Source of the DNA: Fischerella muscicola SAG 1427-1 = PCC 73103
GTDB taxonomy: Bacteria > Cyanobacteriota > Cyanobacteriia > Cyanobacteriales > Nostocaceae
DNA: 64,000 nucleotides
Reading direction: 5' to 3'
Assembly: GCF_000317245.1 (NCBI RefSeq)
Contig: NZ_AJLJ01000159.1
Span: 1 to 64,000, forward strand
Both the position numbers and the translations under genes were made by a program. Below the pieces are notes generated by a model. It was not told where the DNA came from. It ran no database searches and worked only from the letters and a program-made list of their open reading frames with translations. This document shows positions 47,700 through 57,991 of this stretch, piece by piece. Each line of letters opens with the position of its first letter. The first letter of the stretch is position 1.

Positions 47700-48533
47700 T
47701 TAGCTACGAGCTTGTTCCAACCGAGCGTAGAAGATACCACGAACTTTCACATCTTTAGGCTCACCAGCACCTAAATCAGTGTCAGAGGGTTGGTCGCTCT
47801 CAAAAGTACCCGCAATTTCACCACTAGAACTATCTACTTTGGCTACAGAGAGGGAGATTTTACCGTTAAGAACATCAGCACGCTTAACATTAGCGCGAAG
47901 AAGCTCTTCATCATCAGACTGAGCAGGGAGAGCCACAGCATTGTCATAACCACTGGCGACACCACGACCTTTAGGATCTAAGAAGGTAGCACCACGATAA
48001 GAAGGAACTCTAAAAGCACCTTCAAAATCTGTTGAGGTATTAATGCTGGTCATACCAGGTTGTGACTGAGCAACTAAACCTTTGACGGTAAACAAGAAAG
48101 GTACTCGCTCGCCTCCGGGTAATTGCACGGTGGTAGCTTGGAAGTCAAAGCCATCTTTTTCCACAAAGGTAAGACTACCATCAGAATTAATCTTTAGGTC
48201 GCCTTCGATTTGATCCAACGAATAGGTCTTGCGAGTTACTAATTTACCTGCAACAAATTCGGCTTTTTGACGCTTATTAGCAGGTTCTTCTTTTACAAAG
48301 AAATTGGTTGGTTCTAAGCAAAGTTCTTTTATGACGTAGGATTGGCTAGCATCAATGGGAATAGAACCACGACTCGTTTCTGTGAGTTGGGGACATTTGT
48401 TAGCCAAACCAGTTCCTTTAATTTGATCGTAGGTGAGTAAATCTGTACTACCAGCAGTCGGACCCTCACTACAAGCAGTTAGTAACCCCAAGCACAAAGC
48501 CAAGAGTGCAACAATTACAGCGCGAAACCTCAT
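47700..48533 (-). CDS. psbO: Photosystem II manganese-stabilising protein PsbO
   Basis: The start at ATG 48533 (MRFRAVIVALLALCLGLLTACSEG) gives 277 residues; the frame extends 57 bases further upstream but those residues are not typical. A signal peptide carries a lipobox-like LLTACS. The mature protein holds LTYDQIKGTGLANKCPQL with the first conserved Cys, CLEP with the second, EGDLKINSDGSLTFVEKDGFDFQATTVQLPGGERVPFLFTVK, and GVASGYDNAVALP. It is the largest extrinsic PSII subunit on the lumenal side and stabilises the Mn4Ca cluster. Confidence 0.96.
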   Translation of the reverse strand: MRFRAVIVALLALCLGLLTACSEGPTAGSTDLLTYDQIKGTGLANKCPQLTETSRGSIPIDASQSYVIKELCLEPTNFFVKEEPANKRQKAEFVAGKLVTRKTYSLDQIEGDLKINSDGSLTFVEKDGFDFQATTVQLPGGERVPFLFTVKGLVAQSQPGMTSINTSTDFEGAFRVPSYRGATFLDPKGRGVASGYDNAVALPAQSDDEELLRANVKRADVLNGKISLSVAKVDSSSGEIAGTFESDQPSDTDLGAGEPKDVKVRGIFYARLEQARS

Positions 48534-49265
48534 GGTCAACCTCAATGTCAAAAATTGATATCTTAAGTTGTAAAACTGCAACTGACTCAAAGTTTTACTT
48601 GTTGAGCCTGAAGCTTAAAACACCAGACTGGCCAAGACACAGTATCCAATTAGGAAAGCATCTTAAAGACAAGCAAAAACTAGCAGTTTCATTTTTGGCG
48701 GCATTTGGTTAAAGTTAGGGTGTGTTTATGGATGAGTACACCCCGATACACAGTAACTTGAGCAGATTCATCGAAAGAAGATACTGTTTAGACCTTTGGA
48801 CATCTTTGTCAATTTGTAAGCAACTGTAATATGGTTGCTACAATTTGTTTAGGTGATCACCCACTGTCCGTGAGTCTGCCAGTATTTTTACTTTCGTGGT
48901 ATCGCCTTTGTCGTTTTGTGATATATGTGCCGCCACTACATACAGCCCATATTTTTATGGGGGATCATCAGCCAGATCATACGATTTTTTTTAACTCAAA
49001 ATCAAAGCGATCTCACATTTACCATGTATTTATCAAAAATGCTGAGATCGTGTTTAGCTACCCAATAGGCTGTACTGAGTATCTCTACTGTAACTTATAG
49101 TTCAGAGCAACACACTTTGCATAAGCTGATGGAGAGCTAAATTACGGGTAATTATGCAACTTAAAAGCACATTTTCTTTAGTTTTCCGTAAACACGTCTT
49201 TTAGTAAACAATGAAAGTAAAATATCTTCGGTAAATTTGAGTTGATCTAGTTTATATAAGCTGGC
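48534..49265. other. Long divergent spacer between psbO and the 107-aa gene
   Basis: Holds the promoter regions of both genes. A frame from 48831 to 49100 reads as a nonsense-like protein. No palindromic repeat of the families above is seen. Confidence 0.35.
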
Positions 49266-49589
49266 ATGAATCAAGGCAAAATTTTTGGGTCAGAGAAATT
49301 ATCTTGTAAATTGCAAGACATCGTTAGCGTGGTACATGATGCAGTAGCATTTTGTCAAGGTGATACTATTGCTCTTTTGGCTTTATTAAGACAGTTGGAA
49401 GAATTACACCGAGAGATTCGAGATGGAGCTTTTCAGAATAATTTGCCTAATAATCGTCAAGCACTGTACTCACTACTTAAAGATATCGAGTCAGAGGGGG
49501 GCTGGCCTTACATAGAACGGATGAGACTGCAACAATTTTTAGCAAATTTGCCACCAGAGGCTGCTTCTGGAGAGGAAATGGAGATGTGA
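49266..49589 (+). CDS. Small helical protein, 107 aa
   Basis: Product MNQGKIFGSEKLSCKLQDIVSVVHDAVAF..., predicted mostly helical with EELHREIRDGAFQNNLPNNRQALYSLLKDIE and GGWPYIERMRLQQFLANLPPE. No membrane segment. The pattern resembles no enzyme; its protein-like composition and repeats-free sequence suggest a real gene. Function unknown. It faces the STAND gene and is separated from it by G+A-rich low-complexity DNA (49590-49640). Confidence 0.7.
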   Translation: MNQGKIFGSEKLSCKLQDIVSVVHDAVAFCQGDTIALLALLRQLEELHREIRDGAFQNNLPNNRQALYSLLKDIESEGGWPYIERMRLQQFLANLPPEAASGEEMEM

Positions 49590-49657
49590 GGGAAGGGGGA
49601 TAAGGATGACAAGGAGGACAAGGAGGACATGGGAGACAATGGAGACTACGCCACTAA

Positions 49658-52600
49658 CTACTGACTTTTGACACCATAACAGAGCGAGCGATCGCGTTGA
49701 TCGACGTTGCGATTGTAGCGAAGATAATCACTTACCCAATTACAACCATGCGCCAGTAAGTCATTCATATCTAAATTCCATAAGATGATGGTATTGTCAT
49801 CACCAGCAGATGCTAATGTTTGACTATCGGGACTAAAACTAACACTCAATACCGGAGCATGATGTCCATTGAAAGTTTTAATCAATTTGCCATCATGACT
49901 CCAAATTTTCACTGTGCTATCCCAGCCAGCAGCAGCGAGAATCTCGCCATTGGGACTAAATGTTACAGAGTTAACACTATCACTGTAGCCCTTTAACAAA
50001 GTTTTCAATAATGTACCGTCAGAACGCCATAACCTCACGGTATTATCCCAGCTAGCAGAAGCTAGTAAATGATCAGTGGGACTAAAACTTACACCCAAAA
50101 CCCAACTATCATGTGGTGAAAAAGTTTTCAACAAAGTACCGTTTCGTCGCCAAAGTTTTACCGTTTGGTCATCACTGGCGGAAGCAAGAATTTGACCATT
50201 CGGGCTAAAACTGACACTATTAACCCAACCCTGATGTCCTAATAAAGTTTTAACTAACTGACCTTTACGATTCCAAAGTTTTACGCTCTGATCTTTACTA
50301 GCTGATGCTAATAACTCTCCGTCTGGGCTGAAACTAACACTCATGACACTATCGCTATGTCCTGTTAGGGTCTTGATGAGATGACCATCTAACCCCCAAA
50401 GTTTCACGGTTCTGTCATAACTTCCTGAAGCTAACATCTGGCCTTGTGGGTCAAAACTAACACTAGGAACTCTGTCAGTGTGTGCAACTAGAGTTTTATA
50501 CAAGCGAGTTTTCTCACTATTGAGTTCACGTTGCCAGAGTTTGACAGTGTGATCCTTACTACCAGAAGCTAACATTTTGCCATCACGACTCCAAGTCACA
50601 CTCAAAACTCGGTCTGTATGACCTTGAAGGATAGGTAATCTTAAGGCATTTAGACTCCATAATCTTACTGTTTTGTCATAACTAGCCGATGCCAATAGCC
50701 TATGATCAGGACTGAAAGCTACACTAACAACTGCATCGCTGTGTCCTTTGAAAGTTTTATAAGGTTGATTTTCAAACTCGCCTTTTTCATTAATTTTCCA
50801 CAGATATACAGTGTTGTCATCACCAGCACAAGCTAGCTGTTGAGCATCAGAACTAAAATTGAGATTCCAAACAGTAGTGTTGTGTTGTTGTAAAGTTTTG
50901 TAAAGACGAAAATCATAACTATCTTTACCACTTTTACCTGAACGTCGCCAAAGCTTGACAGTTTTGTCTCGACCTGATGTTGCTAGTATTTGACCGTTAG
51001 GGCTAAAAGCTAGGGTTGTCACTCCCTCTTCATGCGCTAACAAAGTTTTCAGTAGTTTACCGTCGCGTCTCCAGATTTTGACTGTTTTGTCGTCACTGGC
51101 TGAGGCGAGAAATTGACCATCAGGACTAAAGCTGACCCAATTCACCCAACCTTGATGTCCCCGCAGTGTTTTAATTAATTTTCCATCCTGACGCCATAAT
51201 TTAACATTTGTGTCTTTACTACCTGTAGCTAATAGTTTGCCATCTGGGCTGAAATTAACGCTGAAAACCCAATCTGTATGTCCTTGGAGAGTTTTTTCGG
51301 GTTGGGTAAAAAATTCTCCTGTGATTGGATGACGACGCCAAAGTTTGACTGTTTTGTCACGACTAGCAGAGGCTAGAGTTTGACCATCAGGACTAAAGCT
51401 CAGACCAGTGATTGCATCGCTATGATTATTAAGAGTTTGGATTAACGCACCATTAGGATGCCATAATTTGATTGTGCGATCGCGGCTACCTGATGCCAAT
51501 AATTTGCCATCAGGGCTGAATGCAATACCCCAAACAATATCATTATGTCCCTCTAGTCGATTGACCTCAGTGACTCCGTATACTGCTTGCTGTAAAGCGG
51601 TTACTACTCGCATCCGGGTATCTGGTTGTACTCCATTTGCTTGCTTGAGTTTCTGCCATGCCCGTAAACTTTCTAGAAGAGCATCAAATTCTTTATTGGA
51701 GGCAAATAAAGCTTCTGAAGAGGCAGTGATCGCACTAATTTTCAAGTTAGTCTCGCTACGTTCTGCTCGCATTGTTTCGCGAATGGCTGCCCTTTTTTGT
51801 AAGTCAGCTTGCCACCATAACCCTGCTATTGTCGTTGACATGATTGCCAATACTACACCTGCGACACGTGCTTCTCGCAGTCGTCTTTGTAAAACCAAAT
51901 TTAGTTTTTCTTGACTGACTTTTTGGGCTACTTCAGCTTTGGTTTTTTCAAATTTGACTTTGGCAAGTTCTGCAACTATGCCAAAGTTATTTTTTTGACG
52001 AATTGGTTCTACTAAATAATCATGAACTAATTGATAGCGATCACCTGATTCTTCCCGAACTCGCAATACTAATCCACTACCTACCAATATGTTTAAAATC
52101 ATTTCTATATCGATGATAGATTGATGGATATTTCGAGATTGAGTGATCGTTTTACTCACCCCCTTATCTCCCCATTTCTCTATTTCTCCGTCTCTTTCTT
52201 TAATCAGTGCGGCTACTAACTCAGTTTTTGTTTTAATCGGTCGTGTACCTTTTTCATCAGTTAATTCAAACAATAATTTCCAACTTAACTGTTCGTTTTC
52301 CTGACCACAATCTTTGATTACTTCTTCTAACCAACGCTGTACTAATTTCTTGGAGCCACCACAACGCTTATACTCTTCAATAGTAGTAATATTTTCTGTT
52401 TGTAATTGGGCGCAAACTATTTGTAATTCAATCGGATTTACTTCTTCAATATCTCCTGCTAAATCATCTACTATTTGGTTGATCAACTCATGACTTAATC
52501 CATAATAAGAACGTTGGTTTAGACTTTTAATAACAGCAATTGCATCTTTTTTAGAAAATTTGCCTAAGTAATAGCGAATATCTTTATCTAGAATATTTTT

Positions 52601-54712
52601 ATTAATTACATCTAAATCATAGCCACGAGCATTATTCTGATTACAGAAACGTTCTAAATCTAATAAATAATGTAAACAATCTTCTCGTAATGATAAAATA
52701 ATTTTAACAAAAGCAATATTTAAACATTCACTGAAAAATTGGTAAAATTCGGTTCTAGCTAACGCATTTTTATTAACAAAGAAAAACTCTTCAAACTGGT
52801 CAAAAATCAAAATTATAGTATAATTCCGGTCAGTTAAAGACTTTAACTGCTCGATAATAATATTGTGAGCAAACTCACGATGAGAAGTAATTTCTGTTTG
52901 AGCGATCGCCTGGTTTAAACTATGTCCTAAAGTTGTTTGCCAATCTGTATAACCAGATAAAACAATCTGTAAAGAATGGCGTTCTCCGATGACTGTTTGT
53001 TTTAAAGCTGGTACTAAACCAGCTTTGAGAATGGAACTTTTACCAACGCCACTAGGCCCATGAATCACTGTGAGTTTACAGTCTGCACGGGTAATTCTTT
53101 CAATCAAGCGATTAATATCTTGCTGCCTTCCAGAAGCGGCTATTTCTTGGGCAATTTCTTCGGGAAAGGTTGTGCTTGTTTGTGAGTGTAAGGCTGAATT
53201 AATTCTGTAACGTTGTGGCTGTAGTTGACTAGCGCCAATAAAGGCACGAAAGCCGTACTGATGCTCAATCTGAATTTTTTCTTGCTTGAGATTAAATGCC
53301 TCTAAGTAGTCATGGTGTTCAAAAAAGTATAGCGATCGCAATTCATCCACAATTTCTAAGTACAGTGATGGCTCATACTGTGGTTCACAAACAATTTTCG
53401 CCCACTCAAGGTTATTGACTGCTTCTTCCCACTCACCCATCTGTCGCTGTGTTCGCCCTAGTAAAAGCAGATGAGAACTTTCTTGTTGACGGGAAACTTC
53501 TGGTGCTTCTTCGGCAATAGAAAGTGCAGAATTAGCTAATTCATGAGCAGCTGTCCAATTTGACTCAGAAGCAGCCACAGCAGCTAAAAAACCATAGTCT
53601 TGTGCTGCTTGCACTTCATCACCATAGACTCGATGCAACTCTAGAGACTTGAGAGCTAATTCTTGCAAATCTTGCCAAGCTTGTAAACATTGCAACATTT
53701 CGCAAGTTGGCAAAATGAATTTAGCTACTAAATCTTGTCTGTGTGCTTTTTCTAGAACTCCTAGACATTGCCTAAACCAAAAGAGTGCATCTTGCCAATA
53801 TCTTCTGTTGAGTGCAGGACGTAATTCAGCCATCCGACGATAGCACAGTCCTTGGTGAAAAAGTACAACGGCTTGTTTTAGTAGTGAGTGATCTGTAGAA
53901 GAAATGGAGAAGTTCTCCGTGTTCTCTTCCTGCTCCCAAAGCTCTAAACTGTGCTGAAAATAATCTAAAGCTTCCTCAATTTCATCATTAGCATACCGAT
54001 CGCGTCCCAAGACAAATTCGAGACTTGCTGTTAATTCTGATTCTAATTTGACACCATAACGCGTTTCCAAATCGTGACGTGCTGACTCTATTTCATGACG
54101 TTGCTGAGATTTAGGATCTAAATCAAGGGCAGCATTAGATAAAAACTGTTCTGCTCCTGCTGTTAAGATATTGGCAAATAAAGATTCTGTCTGCTGCTTA
54201 ATTAAAGCAATCAAATCTTCTTTTGTCATTTCAAATTTGATCGTAGTTGCTGCCCAACTTTTAAAATCAGGTGCTAATCTCGACAGCAATGTTGCCACTT
54301 CATCTGTGAGCCACAAGATCACGGGAAAAGGAAAACTATCAGCATAGGTATCTCGTGCTTGGTTGATACCAATTAATAAGTCTTCCAAAGCACTGACTGT
54401 CTCTAGACCGAAAACCATCACAGCAGATGGTAAACAATCTGTAATTACAGCAGGATTATCTAAAAATAGTTCTGAAATAATAGTGGCATGTAGAGCAGTG
54501 GATGAGGTCGAAAGAAAAACTTCTCGTAAGTAGATATCTTTAGTTAAAAAACGGAGGTTCTCTAACATTTGCTCGCATAGTTGCCTATAATTGCATCGCA
54601 CTAAAATTAGAGCAAATTGACCTTTGGAAAGTGCGATTGCCCGGATCAACCTTTGCACAGAACGCTGATTTTCGCTGGTATTGTCAGTAGCTGTGAATTT
54701 CCACTCTGTCAT
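49658..54712 (-). CDS. STAND NTPase with TPR-like region and 14 WD40 repeats
   Basis: ATG 54712 (MTEWKFTATDNTSENQRS) gives 1,684 residues; the frame runs 66 bases further upstream, but that part only translates the TTTTGGA repeats. Residues 1-230 form an unknown alpha/beta domain with VMVFGLETVSALEDLLIG and FPVILWLTDEVATLLS. Then TPR-like helices (about 240-520). The STAND ATPase has its P-loop HGPSGVGKSSILKAGL near 555 and IILIFDQFEEFFF as Walker B. One membrane segment (VAGVVLAIMSTTIAGLWW) lies near 955. From about 1050 to the end, 14 WD40 units (LEGHNDIVWGIAFSPDGKLL ...) make two seven-bladed propellers. STAND proteins are switches in signalling, death or defence. The gene follows an AAA ATPase. 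Confidence 0.88.
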   Translation of the reverse strand: MTEWKFTATDNTSENQRSVQRLIRAIALSKGQFALILVRCNYRQLCEQMLENLRFLTKDIYLREVFLSTSSTALHATIISELFLDNPAVITDCLPSAVMVFGLETVSALEDLLIGINQARDTYADSFPFPVILWLTDEVATLLSRLAPDFKSWAATTIKFEMTKEDLIALIKQQTESLFANILTAGAEQFLSNAALDLDPKSQQRHEIESARHDLETRYGVKLESELTASLEFVLGRDRYANDEIEEALDYFQHSLELWEQEENTENFSISSTDHSLLKQAVVLFHQGLCYRRMAELRPALNRRYWQDALFWFRQCLGVLEKAHRQDLVAKFILPTCEMLQCLQAWQDLQELALKSLELHRVYGDEVQAAQDYGFLAAVAASESNWTAAHELANSALSIAEEAPEVSRQQESSHLLLLGRTQRQMGEWEEAVNNLEWAKIVCEPQYEPSLYLEIVDELRSLYFFEHHDYLEAFNLKQEKIQIEHQYGFRAFIGASQLQPQRYRINSALHSQTSTTFPEEIAQEIAASGRQQDINRLIERITRADCKLTVIHGPSGVGKSSILKAGLVPALKQTVIGERHSLQIVLSGYTDWQTTLGHSLNQAIAQTEITSHREFAHNIIIEQLKSLTDRNYTIILIFDQFEEFFFVNKNALARTEFYQFFSECLNIAFVKIILSLREDCLHYLLDLERFCNQNNARGYDLDVINKNILDKDIRYYLGKFSKKDAIAVIKSLNQRSYYGLSHELINQIVDDLAGDIEEVNPIELQIVCAQLQTENITTIEEYKRCGGSKKLVQRWLEEVIKDCGQENEQLSWKLLFELTDEKGTRPIKTKTELVAALIKERDGEIEKWGDKGVSKTITQSRNIHQSIIDIEMILNILVGSGLVLRVREESGDRYQLVHDYLVEPIRQKNNFGIVAELAKVKFEKTKAEVAQKVSQEKLNLVLQRRLREARVAGVVLAIMSTTIAGLWWQADLQKRAAIRETMRAERSETNLKISAITASSEALFASNKEFDALLESLRAWQKLKQANGVQPDTRMRVVTALQQAVYGVTEVNRLEGHNDIVWGIAFSPDGKLLASGSRDRTIKLWHPNGALIQTLNNHSDAITGLSFSPDGQTLASASRDKTVKLWRRHPITGEFFTQPEKTLQGHTDWVFSVNFSPDGKLLATGSKDTNVKLWRQDGKLIKTLRGHQGWVNWVSFSPDGQFLASASDDKTVKIWRRDGKLLKTLLAHEEGVTTLAFSPNGQILATSGRDKTVKLWRRSGKSGKDSYDFRLYKTLQQHNTTVWNLNFSSDAQQLACAGDDNTVYLWKINEKGEFENQPYKTFKGHSDAVVSVAFSPDHRLLASASYDKTVRLWSLNALRLPILQGHTDRVLSVTWSRDGKMLASGSKDHTVKLWQRELNSEKTRLYKTLVAHTDRVPSVSFDPQGQMLASGSYDRTVKLWGLDGHLIKTLTGHSDSVMSVSFSPDGELLASASKDQSVKLWNRKGQLVKTLLGHQGWVNSVSFSPNGQILASASDDQTVKLWRRNGTLLKTFSPHDSWVLGVSFSPTDHLLASASWDNTVRLWRSDGTLLKTLLKGYSDSVNSVTFSPNGEILAAAGWDSTVKIWSHDGKLIKTFNGHHAPVLSVSFSPDSQTLASAGDDNTIILWNLDMNDLLAHGCNWVSDYLRYNRNVDQRDRSLCYGVKSQ

Positions 54713-54715
54713 CCG

Positions 54716-54762
54716 ATTTTGGATTTTGGATTTTAGATTTTGGATTTTGGATTTTGGAATTG
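54716..54762. repeat. TTTTGGA heptamer repeats just upstream of the STAND gene start
   Basis: Six to seven copies of the heptamer abut the start codon, between the AAA ATPase stop and the STAND gene. Any ribosome binding site would lie within the repeat. Confidence 0.7.
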
Positions 54763-54837
54763 ACCCCCAGATCCCCATTCCCCAAATTGGGAGTTAGGGG
54801 CTTGAGGATTTTGGATTTGAGAAAACGTCAGAAATAG

Positions 54838-56184
54838 TTATGATTTGTGAATAAGTTTGCTTTGTTGCCAAGTAAGGATTTTTTCTGTTTCCGCTAATGC
54901 TGGACTGATACCAAACCAGCGTCCTGTAAGATCACGGTATTCAAAGACAAACATACTGCGTAGCAATGTCTGGTAATCAGATTCGCCTTTGACACTTTGT
55001 TGATTAACTACTTCTAATAGCAATTCCCAGACTTGTTCATCAATTGCTAATAGCAGGTCATCACGATAGTCTTTGATTACTGCTTCTAAACAATCCTGAG
55101 AAAAGGGTGGATCTTGCCGTTGCAGACAACTGTATAACAGACCTAGCAGGTTACGAATATGACCACCACTGATCCGACATAGTCTATCTAGAGTTTGGGG
55201 CTGATCAAATAGCTCTGTGATTAAGCCTAGCCTTGCATTCCAGGAAACTTCAGGAAAAGCCCTTGTTAGTACTAGTTGCCGTAACAGAGATATTCCTGGT
55301 TCGTAGTCACTACCATCTCTTTGGCGTACAAGTACCATTGGTAACACCTTCGGAGCGATACCACCCCCAAGACGGTTTTTGAGTGTTTCGTACTCATTAG
55401 AAAAAATTAATGCCAGGGGGATAGTATAGACCATATGGCATTTGAGTCGGCGTAACTGTTCGCCTCGGTCAATGAAAAGATATTCTGGTAGCGATCGTCC
55501 CGAAGCTAAGGGGCGCATATCGACTCGATCTAAGTTATCGACAATCACCACCAATCCTTTTTGACCACGCTGCTTAAGCTGTTGAACAGCTTTGTCTAAC
55601 AATTCTTCGTTGATTGCTTGCAAAATACTATTGGTGCGTGGTTCCAAGTACTGCCGCAGTTGATTGCGTAATTGCGGACTGTCTTTGGTTTTAGCACTAA
55701 TTTTCGCAATACCTAAAGACAATTCTGCTTCTGCTGATAATTCTATTGGAGTCTGCAAAAAATCCCCAATTTCTCGAAACAGATTGGCAAAATAACCCGA
55801 TTTTTCTTTGATGCTAATTGCTTCTAAACTAGTGCTGACTTGACGAGCTATACTCAGCAAAATATCGCTGACGTCAATATCAGCCATATCTAAGTCTTGA
55901 CTGGATTCAAAATAGACGACATGAAAGCCTGAATGCTCTAGTTCTGTCTTTAAGCGCTGTAATTCTGTTGATTTACCACAACCAATATGACCTGTAAATA
56001 GTTGACAAGTTGGGTCATCTGGAGAAATACGGACTATTGTGCGTTGCAGTTCTTCCACAATTTTGCAACCACGCACATCAGAAAAGTCTATGTAGTATTG
56101 TCGATCTGATGCATCACCCATTACCAGGGTTTTGCTAGGATTACAGGCTTGATAAAAGCGTTGCAAATTTAGTGATGTTTTCAT
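54838..56184 (-). CDS. P-loop AAA-type ATPase, partner of the STAND/WD40 gene
   Basis: The start is placed at ATG 56184 (MKTSLNLQRFYQACNPSKTL), giving 448 residues; a start 36 bases upstream is possible. Walker A is GHIGCGKST (65-73), Walker B VVIVDNLDRVD (212-222), followed by the sensor-like IPLALIFSNEYETLKNRLGGG. The domain looks like the ATPase part of ORC/Cdc6-type or KAP-like AAA proteins. A C-terminal helical part (LCRISGGHIRNLLGLLYSCLQR) is of the winged-helix type. It lies 125 bases before the STAND gene on the same strand. Function unknown. Confidence 0.82.
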   Translation of the reverse strand: MKTSLNLQRFYQACNPSKTLVMGDASDRQYYIDFSDVRGCKIVEELQRTIVRISPDDPTCQLFTGHIGCGKSTELQRLKTELEHSGFHVVYFESSQDLDMADIDVSDILLSIARQVSTSLEAISIKEKSGYFANLFREIGDFLQTPIELSAEAELSLGIAKISAKTKDSPQLRNQLRQYLEPRTNSILQAINEELLDKAVQQLKQRGQKGLVVIVDNLDRVDMRPLASGRSLPEYLFIDRGEQLRRLKCHMVYTIPLALIFSNEYETLKNRLGGGIAPKVLPMVLVRQRDGSDYEPGISLLRQLVLTRAFPEVSWNARLGLITELFDQPQTLDRLCRISGGHIRNLLGLLYSCLQRQDPPFSQDCLEAVIKDYRDDLLLAIDEQVWELLLEVVNQQSVKGESDYQTLLRSMFVFEYRDLTGRWFGISPALAETEKILTWQQSKLIHKS

Positions 56185-57127
56185 GTAGATGCAGATTTGT
56201 TTTAAGTATAAAACATACAAATAACCCTTACCTTCCTAGAAAAGTATGCATGAGACTTCTTCTGCATTTTTTGCGTTCAATAAGCCCGTAGCACGGTAAG
56301 AATTTTATCATCCCTGATTGGTAGATTGTATCTTGTCTTTTTTACACCTTTTGTTAAGATTTTGACAATCTCTAATTTTAATCACAGATAGGCTAATGTC
56401 AATATATATGACTTTTACGATGAAATATACTAGACAGCAAATTTAAATTAAAAGTACTATTTATAACAATTAGCTCAGAATAAACACAAAGATACATTAA
56501 GTAAGCACTATATTTTTATAGTTATTATTTTGACTTTTTTAGCAATAAAAATTACAGTATATCTATTTATTTTTATTTTTCGCAATAACTAGAACACATG
56601 TTTTTTTGTTGTCATATATTATACTATTAGCTATTTTAATAGGAGTCTTGATGAAAGATAATTCTCTGAACGATGCAAAATCAGAGTATAATTTCGTTTT
56701 TGCTGATTACTTTGTTCTGGATGTAATATAAGTGCACAAAAGCATCTATTTGTCAATAATTATTGTAGGTTTTTTAATTATAATGATGACCGATAATTCC
56801 GAGCAGGGTACAAGAAAGCGGACTTATCCGTAGAATCAATCCAAAATCTAAAATCTAAAATCGCATGGCCCCAATGCGTGGAATCGGGAGTCTTATACCC
56901 TGTGAAGAATGATTGATCTTGATCACTCATCAAACAAAAACTACATAAGTTCAAAGTCTAGATTTCAGAACAATTGTGAATTTCAAATTGTATGAATGTA
57001 CAATGGCTAACTACTAAAATCTTGATTTTGTTGCTGTACAGTGTTGAAAAGGCAGCTTTGACTACAATTATTGAATGTTACAGATTTGCAATTAACGACT
57101 TGGATTAAGAGTGTGGAAGAGGTTTGA
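56185..57127. other. Long A+T-rich spacer with heptamer repeats
   Basis: Bases 56838-56862 carry CCAAAATCTAAAATC heptamers in the reverse sense to those at 54717. No gene, RNA or promoter could be established in this 943-base stretch. Confidence 0.35.
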
Positions 57128-57991
57128 ATGGCTAGCATAGTATCAATTTCCCGCACAATCCTAGCAGGACGCCGTAAGAAGTTACGTAGAAAGCGGCTGA
57201 TCAAATTTATTCAAGCGATTTGGCGAACTCTGGCCGTAACTAGTTTGGCGGGTGGTTTGCTTTGGATAGCAATTCAACCGAATTGGGTTCTCAAAACTCC
57301 TAAAGATGTGGTGATTACAGGAAATCAATTGCTTTCGGATCAAGAGGTTCAGTCTTTACTAGTCTTGTCTTATCCCCAATCCTTGTGGAAGATTGAACCG
57401 TCTCGGATTGCTCGTTCTCTACAGCAACAACCAAGTATTGCTCAAGCAACCGTGAGTCGTCGCCTGTTTCCTCCTGGCTTGATAGTCCAACTTCAGGAAA
57501 GAACACCAGTTGCGATCGCTCAAATGCGTCGAGAACAAGCCAATAGTAAAAATGCCAATACAAAAGTAAGCATGGGATTACTAGATGCTTATGGCGTATG
57601 GATGCCTTTCAAAAATTTGACTTCCCTCAACTCTAGAGTCAAGTTGCCAACTTTAAAAGTGATCGGATCACCAGAACAATACCGTCCCTATTGGAGTTCT
57701 TTCTATGAAGCGATGAGCCAAACTTCCTTAAAAGTGACGGAAATAGATTGGCAAGATCCAACAAACTTAATTATCAAAACAGAATTAGGTTTGGTACATC
57801 TCGGTACTCCAACTCCCCAGTTAACAGAACAAATTAAGGTACTTGACCAAATCCGCCATCTCCCTTCGCAACTACATCCCAATGAAATAGAGTATATCGA
57901 TTTGAAAAATCCAGAACACTTGCTAGTACAAATGAACCAAAAAAATAGTAAACCCATCTCCAAACCGAGCAAAAAAAACTTGCGTGTTTGA
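57128..57991 (+). CDS. ftsQ: Cell division protein FtsQ (POTRA domain)
   Basis: A 287-residue protein with a basic cytoplasmic N-terminus (SRTILAGRRKKLRRKRLIKF), one membrane helix (TLAVTSLAGGLLWIAIQPNW near 40) and the POTRA region (VVITGNQLLSDQEVQSLLVLSYPQSLWKIEPSRIARSLQQQPSIAQATVSRRLFPPGLIVQLQERTPVA). The beta domain follows to the end. FtsQ links early cytoplasmic and late divisome proteins at the septum. It is upstream of ftsZ, separated by 1.1 kb. Confidence 0.9.
   Translation: MASIVSISRTILAGRRKKLRRKRLIKFIQAIWRTLAVTSLAGGLLWIAIQPNWVLKTPKDVVITGNQLLSDQEVQSLLVLSYPQSLWKIEPSRIARSLQQQPSIAQATVSRRLFPPGLIVQLQERTPVAIAQMRREQANSKNANTKVSMGLLDAYGVWMPFKNLTSLNSRVKLPTLKVIGSPEQYRPYWSSFYEAMSQTSLKVTEIDWQDPTNLIIKTELGLVHLGTPTPQLTEQIKVLDQIRHLPSQLHPNEIEYIDLKNPEHLLVQMNQKNSKPISKPSKKNLRV

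Noticed and set aside
48831..49100. 89-residue plus-strand open frame in the psbO spacer
   Set aside because: Atypical composition with Cys and His scattered; overlaps the promoter region of psbO; no homology pattern.
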